A program made the translations under genes and the position numbers. DNA of 64,000 nt, taken from Pseudoips prasinana (Eukaryota; Arthropoda; Insecta; Lepidoptera; Nolidae). Each line of letters opens with the position of its first letter. Position 1 is the stretch's first letter. The stretch is from positions 24,322,001 to 24,386,000 of the forward strand of contig OX621260.1 of NCBI GenBank assembly GCA_951640165.1, written 5' to 3'. This document shows, piece after piece, positions 41,760-51,476 of the stretch. The notes under the pieces are model-generated. The model searched no databases and was not told the DNA's origin. It worked only from the letters and a program-made list of their open reading frames with translations.

Positions 41760-41975
41760 TTTCGACTTTTTTGATTCGATTGCGCAGGGATACTCAGATC
41801 ATAGCCAATTGCTCTTTGGTTGACCTTGAAATTTCTTATGAGGCCCATAAGCGCGCACGTAAGCGACCACGTCTCGGTTCCATAAGTCATCACTAGCAAC
41901 AAACACTTGTCGAAGACTTGACTTGAGACTCTGCAGTATTTGGGACGAGAAGATATTACGTAACTACCCCAACTT
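41760..41975 (-). pseudogene. RTE-like LINE reverse-transcriptase fragment
   Basis: Aligns by eye with 43965-44150: gattcgattgcgcagggata ctc, ctctttggttgaccttgaa, gaccacgtctcggttccata agtcatcac, tgtcgaagac and atttgggacgagaagatatt acg. Both ends are truncated. Confidence 0.6.
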
Positions 41976-41989
41976 AACTCATAATTCTG

Positions 41990-42540
41990 TCAGCCAAAGT
42001 ACGTCCGCTGCTGGACAAAAGCCTCCCCAAACGATGGGGGATATGCCATAATCGCCACTATTGAAGAAGAAGAAGAAAGAAGAAGAAAATGTTTTATTGA
42101 ACACATATACGCACACACACATTGAAAGAAAGTTTGTACAAATCTTAGGTTTACTTACATACTACCATAAAAGTAAACATGATTAAGAAAAAAACATTAA
42201 AAAGAAACAAATTACAAGGAATAATGAATATAATAATGTGTTCAATTGGTAGGCAGCTCAGCACACTGTTACAGCCAGAGTCTAACTGCAACGCTGATTT
42301 TCAGCTACCTACCATGGTGAGTCACAGAAGAGCAAATCAGTTTTTGCTTTATATAAACTATAGCTACTTAAGAATAGATACAATAAAAAGAAAATTTAAA
42401 AGCATAAAATACAAAATTGGCAGGCGGGTTGGCGATTGCCGTTTGATGGTCATAGTTCACCGAAAAACGCTGCTTTCAGTTCTCTGGGAGGTATTCCCTC
42501 AGTTGATTTCCACGCTCCCCACGAGATGGGGTGATGTTTT
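41990..42540 (-). repeat. RTE-tailed repeat split by an insertion
   Basis: Outer parts: gtccgctgctggacaaaagc ctcc ... gatatgccataatcgccac, and caggcgggttggcgattgcc ... gttctctgggaggtattccc tcagttgatttc. The middle, 42058-42418, begins (gaa)n then aaaatgttttattgaacaca and is absent from the related copy at 47340-47470. Confidence 0.5.
42058..42418 (-). mobile_element. Retroelement-like insertion with (gaa)n tail
   Basis: Left end gaagaagaagaagaaagaag then a ttttattgaac signal, which on the minus strand is an AATAAA followed by a ttc-rich tail. No protein seen. Confidence 0.4.
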
Positions 42541-42564
42541 CCTTGATGACTTCTTTTTTTATTG

Positions 42565-42720
42565 CTTTTGGAGGCTGACGAGCTAGCGGCCCATCTGATG
42601 GTAAGTGGTAACCGCTTCTCATGGACATTCGGAGTGCCACAGGGTACAAAAAACCGCTGCCTACCGTGAGATTAAAGCATCTTCTTTACGGTTGCAAACC
42701 AACGGTAGTTTTTGCGTGAA
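42565..42720 (-). repeat. LINE coda-type 3' repeat fragment
   Basis: gctagcggcccatctgatgg taagtggtaaccgcttctca tggacattcggagtgccaca: the inverse of a coda-type 3' end, diverged. Confidence 0.4.
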
Positions 42721-42772
42721 CGAGTAACAAATATCCATACTCACAAACTTTCACATTTATAATATTAATAAT

Positions 42773-42990
42773 AATGTTAATAAAATAATGACAATAACTT
42801 AATACAAGCAAGCTCAATATCACTACCATTATAAAATAAATTGTATAAATGTTTTAACATTCCGTGTACCTAAATATCTGTAATAAGTAACTAGAAATAA
42901 TAACTGTATTACTACAAATATGTTCTGACTATTTACAAGCGCTTTTTTAAAGTCTACATGAATAAAAACCTTTTTTATTTTATTTTTATG
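42773..42990 (+). repeat. LINE-A 3' end
   Basis: ttaatacaagcaagctcaat, aacattccgtgtacctaaat atctgtaataagtaactag and caagcgcttttttaaagtct acatgaataaaaacc. Confidence 0.7.
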
Positions 42991-43671
42991 TATTTTGATG
43001 TTAAGTATTTTTAAATAACAGATCCTCTAGGGAGTACAAGTTTCTATAGAACAGAAATGCTTTGACCTTTGAACTACGAAAATTAAGGCATAGCCTACCT
43101 ATTAAAAACACTGTAAAGTTTGAAGTATCCGCCAATATAACGTCTACAGTACAACCCTATGCTCAAAATAATTGATATACAGACAGTCGGCAATAACTAT
43201 CTAATAGATGTCAAGTGGCCCATCGAATTATCAATAACGCAGCGTAATCCATTAGTGTAATGGCAGGTGGAGAATAGAGGAGATTTAGGTCACAGTATAA
43301 ATTTGTTCAGTAAGGTAACTAAGCCTAGTCGATGAAATAATTACTTACGCTCTATTGAAGCTGTAGGGTTGTAAGTTTTAATGTTTTAGATACCTATTAT
43401 TATTTTTTATTGAAACATATGTTTTTTATATATCAGCAAGACGGTTAAAATACAAAAGCTCCTGTGTTGATGAAACCGAGTTCAAACAGTCGTATACTAA
43501 CCAAGACCAATGAAGATTTTTAAAAAGATTGCGGAGATTAACTTATACGCGACCACTCTTTTGTCACGGCGCTCACTACTGACAGCACCGCGTCAACCGC
43601 TTAGGGGTCCTGTCGGTCTGCGCATGTTTATGTGAATGTGCTGTTTCGACCGTTTGTTGGTAGTTTCCTTC
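42991..43671. other. No recognisable gene
   Basis: Unassigned sequence, GC-richer at 43540-43640 (gcgaccactcttttgtcacg, acagcaccgcgtcaaccgct). No domain in any frame. Confidence 0.35.
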
Positions 43672-44520
43672 ATCATATCAGCCGAAAGACGTTCACTGCT
43701 GGACAAAGGCCTCCCCCAAAGATCTCCACAATTGCCGGTCTTGCGCTATCCGCATCCAGCGATTTCCAGCGACCCGCACAAGATCATCGGTCCATCTTGT
43801 AGGGGGCCTCCCCACGCTGCGTCTTCCGGTTCGTGGTCGCCACTCGAGAACCTTTCTGCCCCAGCGGCCGTCGGTTCTACGAGCTGTGTGCCCTGCCCAC
43901 TGCCACTTCAGCTTGGCAATTCTTACGGCTATGTGGGTTACTTTGGTTCGCCTGCGGATCTCCACATTTCCGATTCGATCTCGCAGGGAAACTCCAAGCA
44001 TAGCCCTTTCCATTGCTCTTTGGGTGACCTTGAGCCATAGTGAGCGACCACGTCTCTGTTACATAAGTCATCACTGGCAACACACACTGGTCGAAGACTT
44101 TCGACTTGAGACACTGCGGTATTTGGGACGAGAAGATATTACGTAGCTTCCCGAACGCCGCCCAGACGAGTTGGATTCTACGATTGACCTCCTTCTCGAA
44201 GTTGGACCTACCTAGTTGGATGGTCTGTCCTAGGTAAATATAGTTCTCTACAACTTCGAGTGCAGAATCTCCAACCTTAACTAGAGTGGGTGCAACATGG
44301 ATGTTCGACATGATTTTAGTCTTATCCATGTTCATTTTCAGACCCACTTGTTGAGAGACTCTGCTGAGGCCATCGAGCATAGTACCGAGGTCGTCAAGGG
44401 TCTCAGCCATGACTACTATATCGTCGGCAAATCGAAGGTGGGTGATGTACTCGGTAGTTTCCTTACTGTATATTTTTATACTGATTTTAGGTGGAATAAG
44501 GGCGCGTGGAGGACAGTGTA
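43672..44520 (-). pseudogene. RTE-like LINE reverse transcriptase, frameshifted
   Basis: Minus strand. The first frame has ISIKIYSKETTEYITHLRFA DDIVVMAETLDDLG (catalytic FADD), VSQQVGLKMNMDKTKIM, YIYLGQTIQLGRSNFEKEVN RRIQL, CLKSKVFDQCVLPVMTYVTE TW. Near 44035 the reading moves to a second frame: MERAMLGVSLRDRIGNVEIR RRTKV, AKLKWQWAGHTARRTDGRWG RKVL, GRRSVGRPPTRWTDDLVRVA and LGEAFVQQ stop at 43693. The element is 5'-truncated before the first palm motifs, and a single frameshift divides the C-terminal region. The typical YGSETW is YVTETW here. Confidence 0.8.
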
Positions 44521-44685
44521 AACATTCCATTATTGCTCTGTGAGCGAAGTGTGCTGTTGACAGATCCAACTAGTGTGCACCTACGTTGTGCTATTGCACT
44601 TCATTGCATACACTATTCAATTCCGCTTCAGTATATTTAGATGTCGACACCAAAATATTAATAGTAATATTCTGCTACATTATTC
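44521..44685. other. Spacer
   Basis: Nothing recognised between the RTE truncation point and the next SINE. Confidence 0.35.
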
Positions 44686-44885
44686 ACACACGGCTATCTG
44701 AATTCAAAGTAAGCAGAGCTTGTACTATAGAAACCAGATAACTGATATACTAATTTTCTTTTGTAAATACGTACTTATATAGATAATTACACTCAGACTC
44801 AGGGCAAACAGACATGTTCATGCAATCGAATCGAACCGACGACTTGCGGCGTGTAAAGTTAGCATTTACCAACTATGCCAACAGT
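44686..44885 (-). repeat. SINE4 copy
   Basis: attattcacacacggctatc, gcagagcttgtactatagaa accagataactgatatac, cagactcagggcaaacagac, an inverse B box tcgaatcgaacc, and gttagcatttaccaactatg ccaac. Confidence 0.65.
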
Positions 44886-44989
44886 ATGTATGGTAGACGT
44901 TGACGCCAAAATATTCGAAGTTTATTATTGTCATAATTATGTAGGTTTTATAAAGACAATTTATAAATGAAGTGGTAGTCAGCAGTGGA
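44886..44989. other. Spacer
   Basis: Short unassigned sequence. Confidence 0.3.
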
Positions 44990-45374
44990 ATGATTAAAAA
45001 ATCATATCTTAGCTCCACTATTAACTATGTAGTATGTAGAGATAGCATAGAATTCATTCCTAAACAACTGAAAAATATCAATATCTTCGATGATGGCATA
45101 TCAGAGTTCATTAATAGAATAACTGATTACTTTAAAAATAATATTATGTAATATCTATGCCGTTCACGTTACTATTGATTTATATATGTTTGTTTAGCTC
45201 CTAATTCATTTAATTTAATTTATATTTACATGTCGTTAGTTACAAAATTAGTGCAAATGCTATGTACGCCGTTATTGTGATACATATCAGACAATATATT
45301 ATAGATATTATTTACTGTGTACTTATAATATGTGTCATGTGGCAGTACTTTAATAAATAAATAAATAAATAAAC
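44990..45374 (+). pseudogene. LINE coda and 3' UTR with (aata)n tail
   Basis: The frame reads FIPKQLKNINIFDDGISEFI NRITDYFKNNIM and stop at about 45151, the end of a CR1/jockey-type LINE (usually SLPKELK). About 200 bp of 3' UTR follow, to aataaataaataaataaata aac near 45352-45374. Confidence 0.55.
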
Positions 45375-45639
45375 AACTAGTATTTAAGAACGGAGCCTAT
45401 ATTGACGTGGACAGTGACAATTGGTGCAACACTAAGATCACGGAATACTACTAAGAGAGTTCTGGTCACATGCACTGCGTGAGAGTTCACACGTAGCGCA
45501 CTACGGACTCCCCGCAATGTGCTAAGTACACTTCTTGCACTGATCACTTAACACTGTTCTCATTAACCTTTACTTCATCTTCTTGTTTCACCTAAGATTT
45601 CACTTGTTTTATATCAGAGGGCGACAAAAGAGCCAGTGG
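45375..45639. other. Spacer
   Basis: Shares ggtcacatgcac with the insertion at 27275, but is otherwise unassigned. Confidence 0.3.
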
Positions 45640-45780
45640 GTCACCTGATGGTAAGTGATCACCGCCGCCCATGGACACTCGCGACACCAGAGGAGTCGCG
45701 GGTGCGTTGCCGGCCTTTAAAAGTCAGCAAACAAGTGTTGCTGACCCTTCCCCCCACCCCAATGAGCTCTGGCGACCTCA
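45640..45780 (-). repeat. LINE coda-type 3' repeat
   Basis: cacctgatggtaagtgatca ccgccgcccatggacactcg, gcgggtgcgttgccggcctt taaaagtcagcaaacaagtg ttgctgaccc and caatgagctctggcg: the inverse of 38208-38435. Confidence 0.6.
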
Positions 45781-46436
45781 ATCACACTCGGAAATACAAC
45801 ATTAAAATGATTAATGTTATTATTAAGTAATGTCTTCTGTTAGGTGGAGGTACTTTATTATTCGGGCTGCTCTTTGAGCGAATGAACGCACTGTCCCGTC
45901 TAGTATCGCCGTAGTAAATCGACAATTTTAAGGATATACATATAAACCGCAGCTTATATACCCCTAAATATTGATCGAAATTTCAACCGATTTGAAAATC
46001 CATGTATTATTTCTAAAACGTGCACTGAAGATTCAAATTAATTTGAAATAATTATGTCCTCTTCTTCACTTATCTATTCTTTTCTATGTGGAATTCATTT
46101 TTGATTACGCACCATCTCTTTCTTCTCTTTATCGAATCATTTAACGTCAATTTACCATTTAGAATTTAATGTTTTCTTTTTCTTTTGTTTTAGTGTTAAC
46201 TAACTCAATCTCGAAATGTCACAAAATATACTAAAACTTTTATTGCTGTTAGAAATCGAATCCTTATCCGATGGCTTGATGGTCAAGGTACTCACTCTTA
46301 TCCTGATTTTCTTTTCTTGCAGCAACATTGTAATAACTTTGCTGCACGAAAATCTTCTTCTTGTTCTCAAGCCGGTTTGACAAACTTAATCATGTCAAAT
46401 CAATGACAGTGACTTGACATCATTCATATATTTCAC
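45781..46436. other. No recognisable gene
   Basis: AT-rich, unassigned. No domain in short frames. Confidence 0.35.
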
Positions 46437-46715
46437 ATCATCATCATCATCATCATATCAGCCGAAAGACGTCCACTGCTGGACAAAGGCCTCCCCCAAA
46501 GATCTCCACAATTGCCGGTCTTGCGCTGTTCGCATCCAGCAGTTTCCAGCGACCCGCACAAGATCATCGGTCCATCTTGTAGGGGGCCTGCCCACGCTGC
46601 GTCTTCCGGTTCGTGGTCGCCACTCAAGAACCTTTCTGCCCCAACGGCCATCGGTTCTACGAGCTATGTGCCCCGCCCACTGCCACTTCAGTTTTGCAAT
46701 TCTTCGGGCTATGTC
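46437..46715 (-). repeat. RTE-like LINE 3' end, 5'-truncated
   Basis: (cat)n tail, gccgaaagacgtccactgct ggacaaaggcctcccccaaa gatctcc, then tgcgtcttccggttcgtggt cgccactc. The encoded C-terminus is close to that of 43672-44013 but ends near the KLKWQW block. Confidence 0.75.
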
Positions 46716-46734
46716 GGATATTTCACATACCTAT

Positions 46735-46885
46735 ACCTACATATTATGGATAAATGCCAACCAGACACAGGACAAATAATCCTGCTCATCACTTAATATT
46801 TTGTCGTGGATGGGGGTCGAACCCACGACTTCTGGCTTAGCAGTTGGAGTCACTAAACACTAGACCAACGAGCCCGCATAAAATC
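46735..46885 (-). repeat. tRNA-headed SINE fragment
   Basis: caaccagacacaggacaaat aatcctgctcatcac, tggatgggggtcgaacccac gac (inverse B box), actaaacactagaccaacga gcccgc (inverse head). Close to the SINE at 38566-39140. Confidence 0.6.
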
Positions 46886-46947
46886 CATCCACAAGTGTTG
46901 TGTGATTGTAATAACATAAATTACATTTAGTCCCATTTAAATATCAT

Positions 46948-47306
46948 CATGTATACATATAATAAAATCGTAGAAAAGTCAAAACTGTACAATGAATATT
47001 TTTTAAAAAGGATATCGATTGTAAATCACACCCTACTTGGGGTGTGATTTACATGGATGGATGGATATCGAAGCCAAAAATATATAGTTTTAAGAATTTT
47101 TGTCTGTGTGTCTGTTTGTTTGTATGTATGTCCGGGCTAAACTCAAAAAGTACTGCATGGATTTACGTCAAATTTTGCATGAATATTACTAAGACGTCGG
47201 GTCAACATAATAATATAGGCTACATATTATCACGCTATCACTTCCGGGAGAGGAGCTATGGTAATTTATAATATTTAACGCGGGTAAAACCGCGGGGCAC
47301 AGCTAG
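46948..47306 (+). mobile_element. Helitron, second subtype, with a snap-back
   Basis: acatataataaaatcgtaga, ctgtttgtttgtatgtatgt ccgggct, tactgcatggatttacgtca and end aaccgcggggcacagctag. Relative to other copies it has an extra inverted segment: gtaaatcacaccc at about 47021 faces gggtgtgatttac at about 47040. Confidence 0.75.
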
Positions 47307-47339
47307 TTAATGCATAAATCTGATTAAGATTCATAATCA

Positions 47340-47470
47340 TCACCATCATTACAGCTAGTAGAAGTCCACTGCTGGACATGCCTCCCCCAACAATAAACTG
47401 GGGGGATATGCCATAATCACCACGTTTGACAGATGCGTTGGCAATCGCAGTCATACTGCAATCGCCAAAC
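47340..47470 (-). repeat. RTE-tailed repeat
   Basis: catcaccatcattacagcta gtagaagtccactgctggac, ggggggatatgccataatca ccacg and gttggcaatcgcagtcat. The uninterrupted relative of 41990-42540. Confidence 0.55.
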
Positions 47471-47603
47471 CGTCTGCATTAAGTTTTTGTGTTTTTGTTA
47501 AAAAAGAGAACGCAGGCATTAGGGAAATTAATCCCTGTGTCGTGGGGTACTTTACAAACATATAATAGACGGACATAAATTACATCCAGACTCAGGACAA
47601 CTA

Positions 47604-47977
47604 TTAATAAATAAAAATCATTTATTTTCAGACCATAGTATTAGTTACAATATAACTTACAGGCTATGTTAGTATACATAATGAATTCATACCACATGGG
47701 CAGACTCACCGAACCTTAACAACATGTAGCTCGGTGAACCTACCAACCAGAGCTGAATCTAACTGTTCACCCACCATCCTCAGGACTCTGTTCGAGCTAC
47801 GTTGCACCCTGTACATCAGTGATGCAATCTTTTTTCGCATTACTGCATAAAAGTCATCCACGCAAGCATCGGCAAACATACCCGGCGCACTACAGAAGCG
47901 TGGGAGCCGGAACAGAGCCCTGAAGATGTTGTTGTATTGAACGCGTAGGGCATTGTAGGATTTCTGAGTGAAGCTTT
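47604..47977 (-). mobile_element. 5'-truncated LINE inserted in SINE3
   Basis: The left end aataaataaaaatcatttat is the tail (minus-strand AATAAA). The insert ends at gaagctttaa before tgggtcac. A short taa/ttaat overlap at both sides may be the target duplication. Confidence 0.65.
47706..47973 (-). pseudogene. LINE C-terminal fragment
   Basis: An open minus frame of about 88 codons with no start: SFTQKSYNALRVQYNNIFRA LFRLPRFCSAPGMFADACVD DFY, then AVMRKKIASLMYRVQRSSNR VLRMVGEQLDS ... and stop. The YN..R..YN...R.L..LPR..SAS.MF pattern is the C-terminus of a LINE widespread in insects. Open but truncated. Confidence 0.65.
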
Positions 47978-48075
47978 AATGGGTCACACAAATAGTTGAC
48001 CGGCGCGGGACTCGAACCCGCGATACGAAGCGCCGAGGCGACTGTCTTAGCCCCTGCGCCACACGTGCAGTCGAG

Positions 48076-48622
48076 GTCATAGTACTCAGAAGGAAGCTGC
48101 TGCCCGTCCTCTGGTAGATATTCCCTCGGGTCGGCTTCTACGCCCCCCAGGGGATGAGATGGAGTGATGGTATTCTGATCTTGATTTTTCTTTGACTGAT
48201 CTTTAATTTCTATTTGATTGATTGATCTTGATGTATCTTAATTACTGTGTGGTGACGGCGGTAAATCACCGAAAAACTGTAATTAAGATAAAGTTGATTA
48301 AGATTAGACCTATAAAATTAAATTAATTATAATAATAAATAATAAAAATCATAACACATTATATTTATTATATTTAGGAACGAATACATAATACATAAGG
48401 TAGGAGACTGGTGCCTGATTTAGGGTTAGAAAAATACCTGTATTACCGGTCACCAGTACCCTCCCGCCATTATACTAGTTAAGAAACAAACCTTTCTATT
48501 CAACATGTATTCTTAAAATTATATGAAACCAAAGCTAAATTAATAATAAGAAATATGACAATATAGCAATATAGGATACGCTAATTGGATAATAACAACG
48601 AATAATATATAATTTTGACGGT
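48076..48622. other. Spacer with a LINE-type relic
   Basis: 48100-48175 holds gtcctctggtagatattccc tcgggtcggcttctacgccc and gatgagatggagtgatggta ttct, then a partial inverse near 48248 (gtgtggtgacggcggtaaat). The rest is AT-rich, unassigned. Confidence 0.4.
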
Positions 48623-48858
48623 CACCGTAGCCTAGTTTATAGTGCTCCTGCCTACGAAGCTGGTGGTCCTGGGTTCGAATCCCGGTAAGTGCGAATATTT
48701 GTGTGATGAGCGCGAATATTTGTTTCTGAGTCATGGATGTTTTCTATGTATTTATCTATCTATATAAGTATATATATCGTCGCCTGGTACCCATAGTACA
48801 AGCTTTGCTTAGTTTGGGGTTAGGATGATCTGTGTGACATTGTCCCGAGATATTATAT
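48623..48858 (+). repeat. SINE1 copy
   Basis: caccgtagcctagtttatag, ggttcgaatcccggtaagtg cgaatatttgtg, gtacccatagtacaagcttt gc and gtgacattgtcccgagatat. Confidence 0.85.
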
Positions 48859-48888
48859 ATTATATTATTTATCACGTTGGATTTCATA

Positions 48889-49270
48889 AGAAAAAAAAAT
48901 AAAAAAAAACTAGTTTTCCTACTCCTGTTCTTGCGTCAAGTTACAACCATAGTTGTAACTTGACGCAAGAACAGGAGTAGGAAAACTAGTTTTTTTTTTA
49001 TTTTTTTTTGATTTAATAAAGTACCAAGTGTAGTACTTTATATATTATTATATTACAATCTAGTCTAGAGACTAATAAGTAATTTTATATTAACCTAAAC
49101 TTTGCAGTTACAACCATAGTTGTAACTTGACGCAAGAACAGGAGTAGGAAAACTAGTTTTTTTTTTATTTTTTTTTGATTTAATAAAGTACCAAGTGTAG
49201 TACTTTATATATTATTATATTACAATCTAGTCTAGAGACTAATAAGTAATTTTATATTAACCTAAACTTC
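48889..49270. repeat. Long hairpin plus 163-bp direct duplication
   Basis: The left arm (48889-48947) and its inverse (48952-49010) pair almost perfectly over about 58 bp around a four-base loop (cata at 48948-48951). The inner arm is aagttacaac / gttgtaactt; the outer part is an A9-T-A9 tract against T-rich sequence with a one-base length difference. The right arm is the start of a 163-bp segment (48940-49102) repeated identically at 49107-49269. No coding. Confidence 0.85.
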
Positions 49271-49804
49271 TACAGAAACATAATTAATTCTAAGAATCAG
49301 TCCACCGAATTTCCTTAGTCATATTTGTTAAGGGGAAGACACTTTGTTCATGTGTTCTTTATAATTACATTATTGCTATCACTAATCACTAAATACACTA
49401 ATCACTAATCACGACACTAGTTCATAGGGTTTTGTTCTCTTTAAACGTCTCACTAGCTCTGTAATGTCGAGGAGCAGGAAAACTTGTGAGGATACATTTT
49501 AAACTCGTTATTTGAATAAAAGTCATTCCGGAAACAACCGCTTTCCAAATTGCAACAGTTGTTTAAAATGTTGGGTAATTCACTTCGGCAAAGCATTACA
49601 AATTAACGGAGTTGTAACTTTTTCGGTGGAAATGCGTTTCTGTACGTAACTCCAACGAAAAAGTTATAACTTGGGAGCAGGTTTTTCAACGGAAACATGT
49701 ATAGCTTCTCTGTTATTTCTACTGTAACTTTGTTAAATTAATATTTCAAATGTAGGCTAGAATTGAAACATGTTGCAAACAACATAAATAATTATATGTG
49801 TAAT
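49271..49804. other. Spacer with a hairpin
   Basis: gttgtaactttttcggtgga at about 49609 faces tccaacgaaaaagttataac at about 49650 with two mismatches. Otherwise unassigned. Confidence 0.4.
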
Positions 49805-49945
49805 GTACAGACGCCAGCACATCCAGCTACCCCAATCTGTCAAATATCTTTTGTAGATTTTCAACGTTATCACATAAGCATAAGGTTCACTTTCAATTCG
49901 GGAAATTTGACAGATTGGGGTAACTTGATGTGCTGGCGTCTGTAC
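49805..49945. mobile_element. MITE-A copy
   Basis: gtacagacgccagcacatcc to gatgtgctggcgtctgtac. Best-preserved termini in the window; TA at both edges fits a Tc1/mariner-type target. Confidence 0.8.
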
Positions 49946-49990
49946 ATATATAGCCCATTGCTAAACGCACTATTGTTGTAAAAATGATAA

Positions 49991-50355
49991 TGTCCTCCTA
50001 GCCAAATTTCGGCCACGGCGGCGAGTCTCAACAGAGGTTAGCCATCTGCGCGGGACATATTATAGTGCTCCAGTACGCAAACACAGGAGCACTTTCTATT
50101 CCACCACTCTCATGATCCGATGGGACGCTTAGGCGACACGACCGGAAAGAGGTCAGGTACAGGACCGACGGCTTTACGTGCTCTCCGAGGCACGGGGGTA
50201 AAATACCGCCAACTCCCAGACTTCGGGCTGATGCTGAGAATTTTTTTTTTACAGAAAAATCCCAAATACTTCTTTTTTTGGCCCGACCCGGTATTTGAAC
50301 CCAGGACCTCGTTCTCTGCGGGTGAACACGCTTTCGCTAGACCAATGAGGCAGTC
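49991..50355 (-). repeat. SINE2 copy
   Basis: tgtcctcctagccaaatttc ggccacggcggcgagtctca, ccactctcatgatccgatgg gac, acgtgctctccgaggcacgg, cgccaactcccagacttcgg, B box inverse atttgaaccc, head gctagaccaatgaggcagtc. Confidence 0.85.
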
Positions 50356-50388
50356 GGAGCTATTGTTGTGCAGAAGATATGTAAGTAA

Positions 50389-50558
50389 CTATCTGTGCCC
50401 CGCGGTTTAGCCCGCGTCAAACTTTATAAATTATAGCCTACGTGTTATTGGGATATGTATGCTATAAGTATTACTACAAAGTTTCATCAAATCCGTGCGG
50501 TAGTTTGTACGTGAAAGACTAAATAACATCCATACATCCATAGTCACTAACTTTAGCA
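50389..50558 (-). mobile_element. Helitron (Lep-type), degraded terminus
   Basis: ctatctgtgccccgcggttt agcccgcg (CTAG terminus mutated to CTAT), ttataaattatagcctacgt g, aaagtttcatcaaatccgtg and ctaaataacatccatacatc ca. Head-to-head with the next Helitron. Confidence 0.65.
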
Positions 50559-50733
50559 TCTATACAATCGTAGGAAAGTCTAAACTGTACATTCAATATT
50601 TTTTAAAAAGGATACTTGCGGCGTGATCTACAATGGATACCGAAGCCAAAAATATAGTTTTGAAAATTTTTGTCTGTTTGTCTTTATGTATGTCCGGGTT
50701 AACTCAAAAAGTACTGCATGGATTTACTTCAAA
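50559..50733 (+). mobile_element. Helitron, second subtype, left half of a split copy
   Basis: TCTATACAATCGTAGGAAAG, gaagccaaaaatatagtttt g, gtatgtccgggttaactcaa and gtactgcatggatttacttc aaa. Continues at 56339. Confidence 0.8.
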
Positions 50734-51158
50734 GGTGATTGCCCATTTCTGTCTCCCTTAAATTAAACCGAGTATGATCATGAAATAAAATCCATTATTC
50801 ATAACCTATTTTTATAATTATTATTTATTTGTTACGCACAAAAACTTTGTGGGGTTTAAGTTTTCATGTTTATTGGTTATTTAATTGACTAACTTTTATT
50901 TTGAGTAGATTTGCAAACACCGTTTAAGACTGAAATCATTACGATCCCATTAATCACTTGCTGTAAATATCAAACTAGAGGTCTTGTCATTTTAATAACT
51001 TACATTATATTAAGTTGTTCATTCTTTAAATGTATTAATATCGTTAATTAATAGATAGGTATTAAAAAAAGTGAGTTTTACAAGAGCAACTGACACTTGA
51101 CAGTATGCGTAATGATCCCCGCAAACGGTAAAAAAAAAGAACTGTCAATGTCTATCTG

Positions 51159-51163
51159 GCTGT
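51159..51163. repeat. Target-site duplication GCTGT (left)
   Basis: GCTGT directly before the LTR at 51164. The identical GCTGT at 55817-55821 follows the other LTR. A five-base duplication is normal for Ty3/gypsy integrases. Confidence 0.9.
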
Positions 51164-51303
51164 TGAGGTGTCAGGAGTAAATAATACACAGACGTCAACT
51201 TGTAGCTAGCGTATATTGTGAACTGGCGGTTACAATGATGTAGGCTTATTTATACGTAATCTTACTTACTAAATTGTAATGTGGGTAAACCCAATATATT
51301 ACA
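51164..51303 (-). repeat. 3' LTR
   Basis: 140 bp. Minus strand starts TGTAATATATTGGG and ends ctgacacctca, so TG...CA termini. Identical by eye to the 5' LTR. Confidence 0.92.
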
Positions 51304-51315
51304 ATCCTCCACCTT
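51304..51315 (-). other. Polypurine tract
   Basis: Minus strand AAGGTGGAGGAT immediately upstream of the 3' LTR, with one T inside; the expected site for plus-strand DNA priming. Confidence 0.65.
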
Positions 51316-51476
51316 AAATAATGCATATCCTAAATTATATAAAACTATAATAAACAAGATCTTACAACTGTTTACAAAGTTCTACAAACATAAATGAAAT
51401 AGGAACTTAAGTGTTCCATAGCTACTAGTATCACTACATTCATAAATAAGTGAATAAGTAAGAACTAAATACATAT

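Larger units (their letters stand above)
47495..48075 (-). repeat. SINE3 split by a LINE insertion
   Basis: Left part: aaattaatccctgtgtcgtg gggtactttacaaacatata atag ... actcaggacaactatt. Right part: tgggtcacacaaatagttga ccgg, cgggactcgaacccgcgata cg, gcccctgcgccacacgtgca gtcg. Intact SINE3 copies read aacaactatttatgggtcac across the break. Confidence 0.75.

Noticed and set aside
42179..42586. A 135-codon plus-strand frame
   Set aside because: Runs through an insertion and an inverse repeat end; composition and context give no support.
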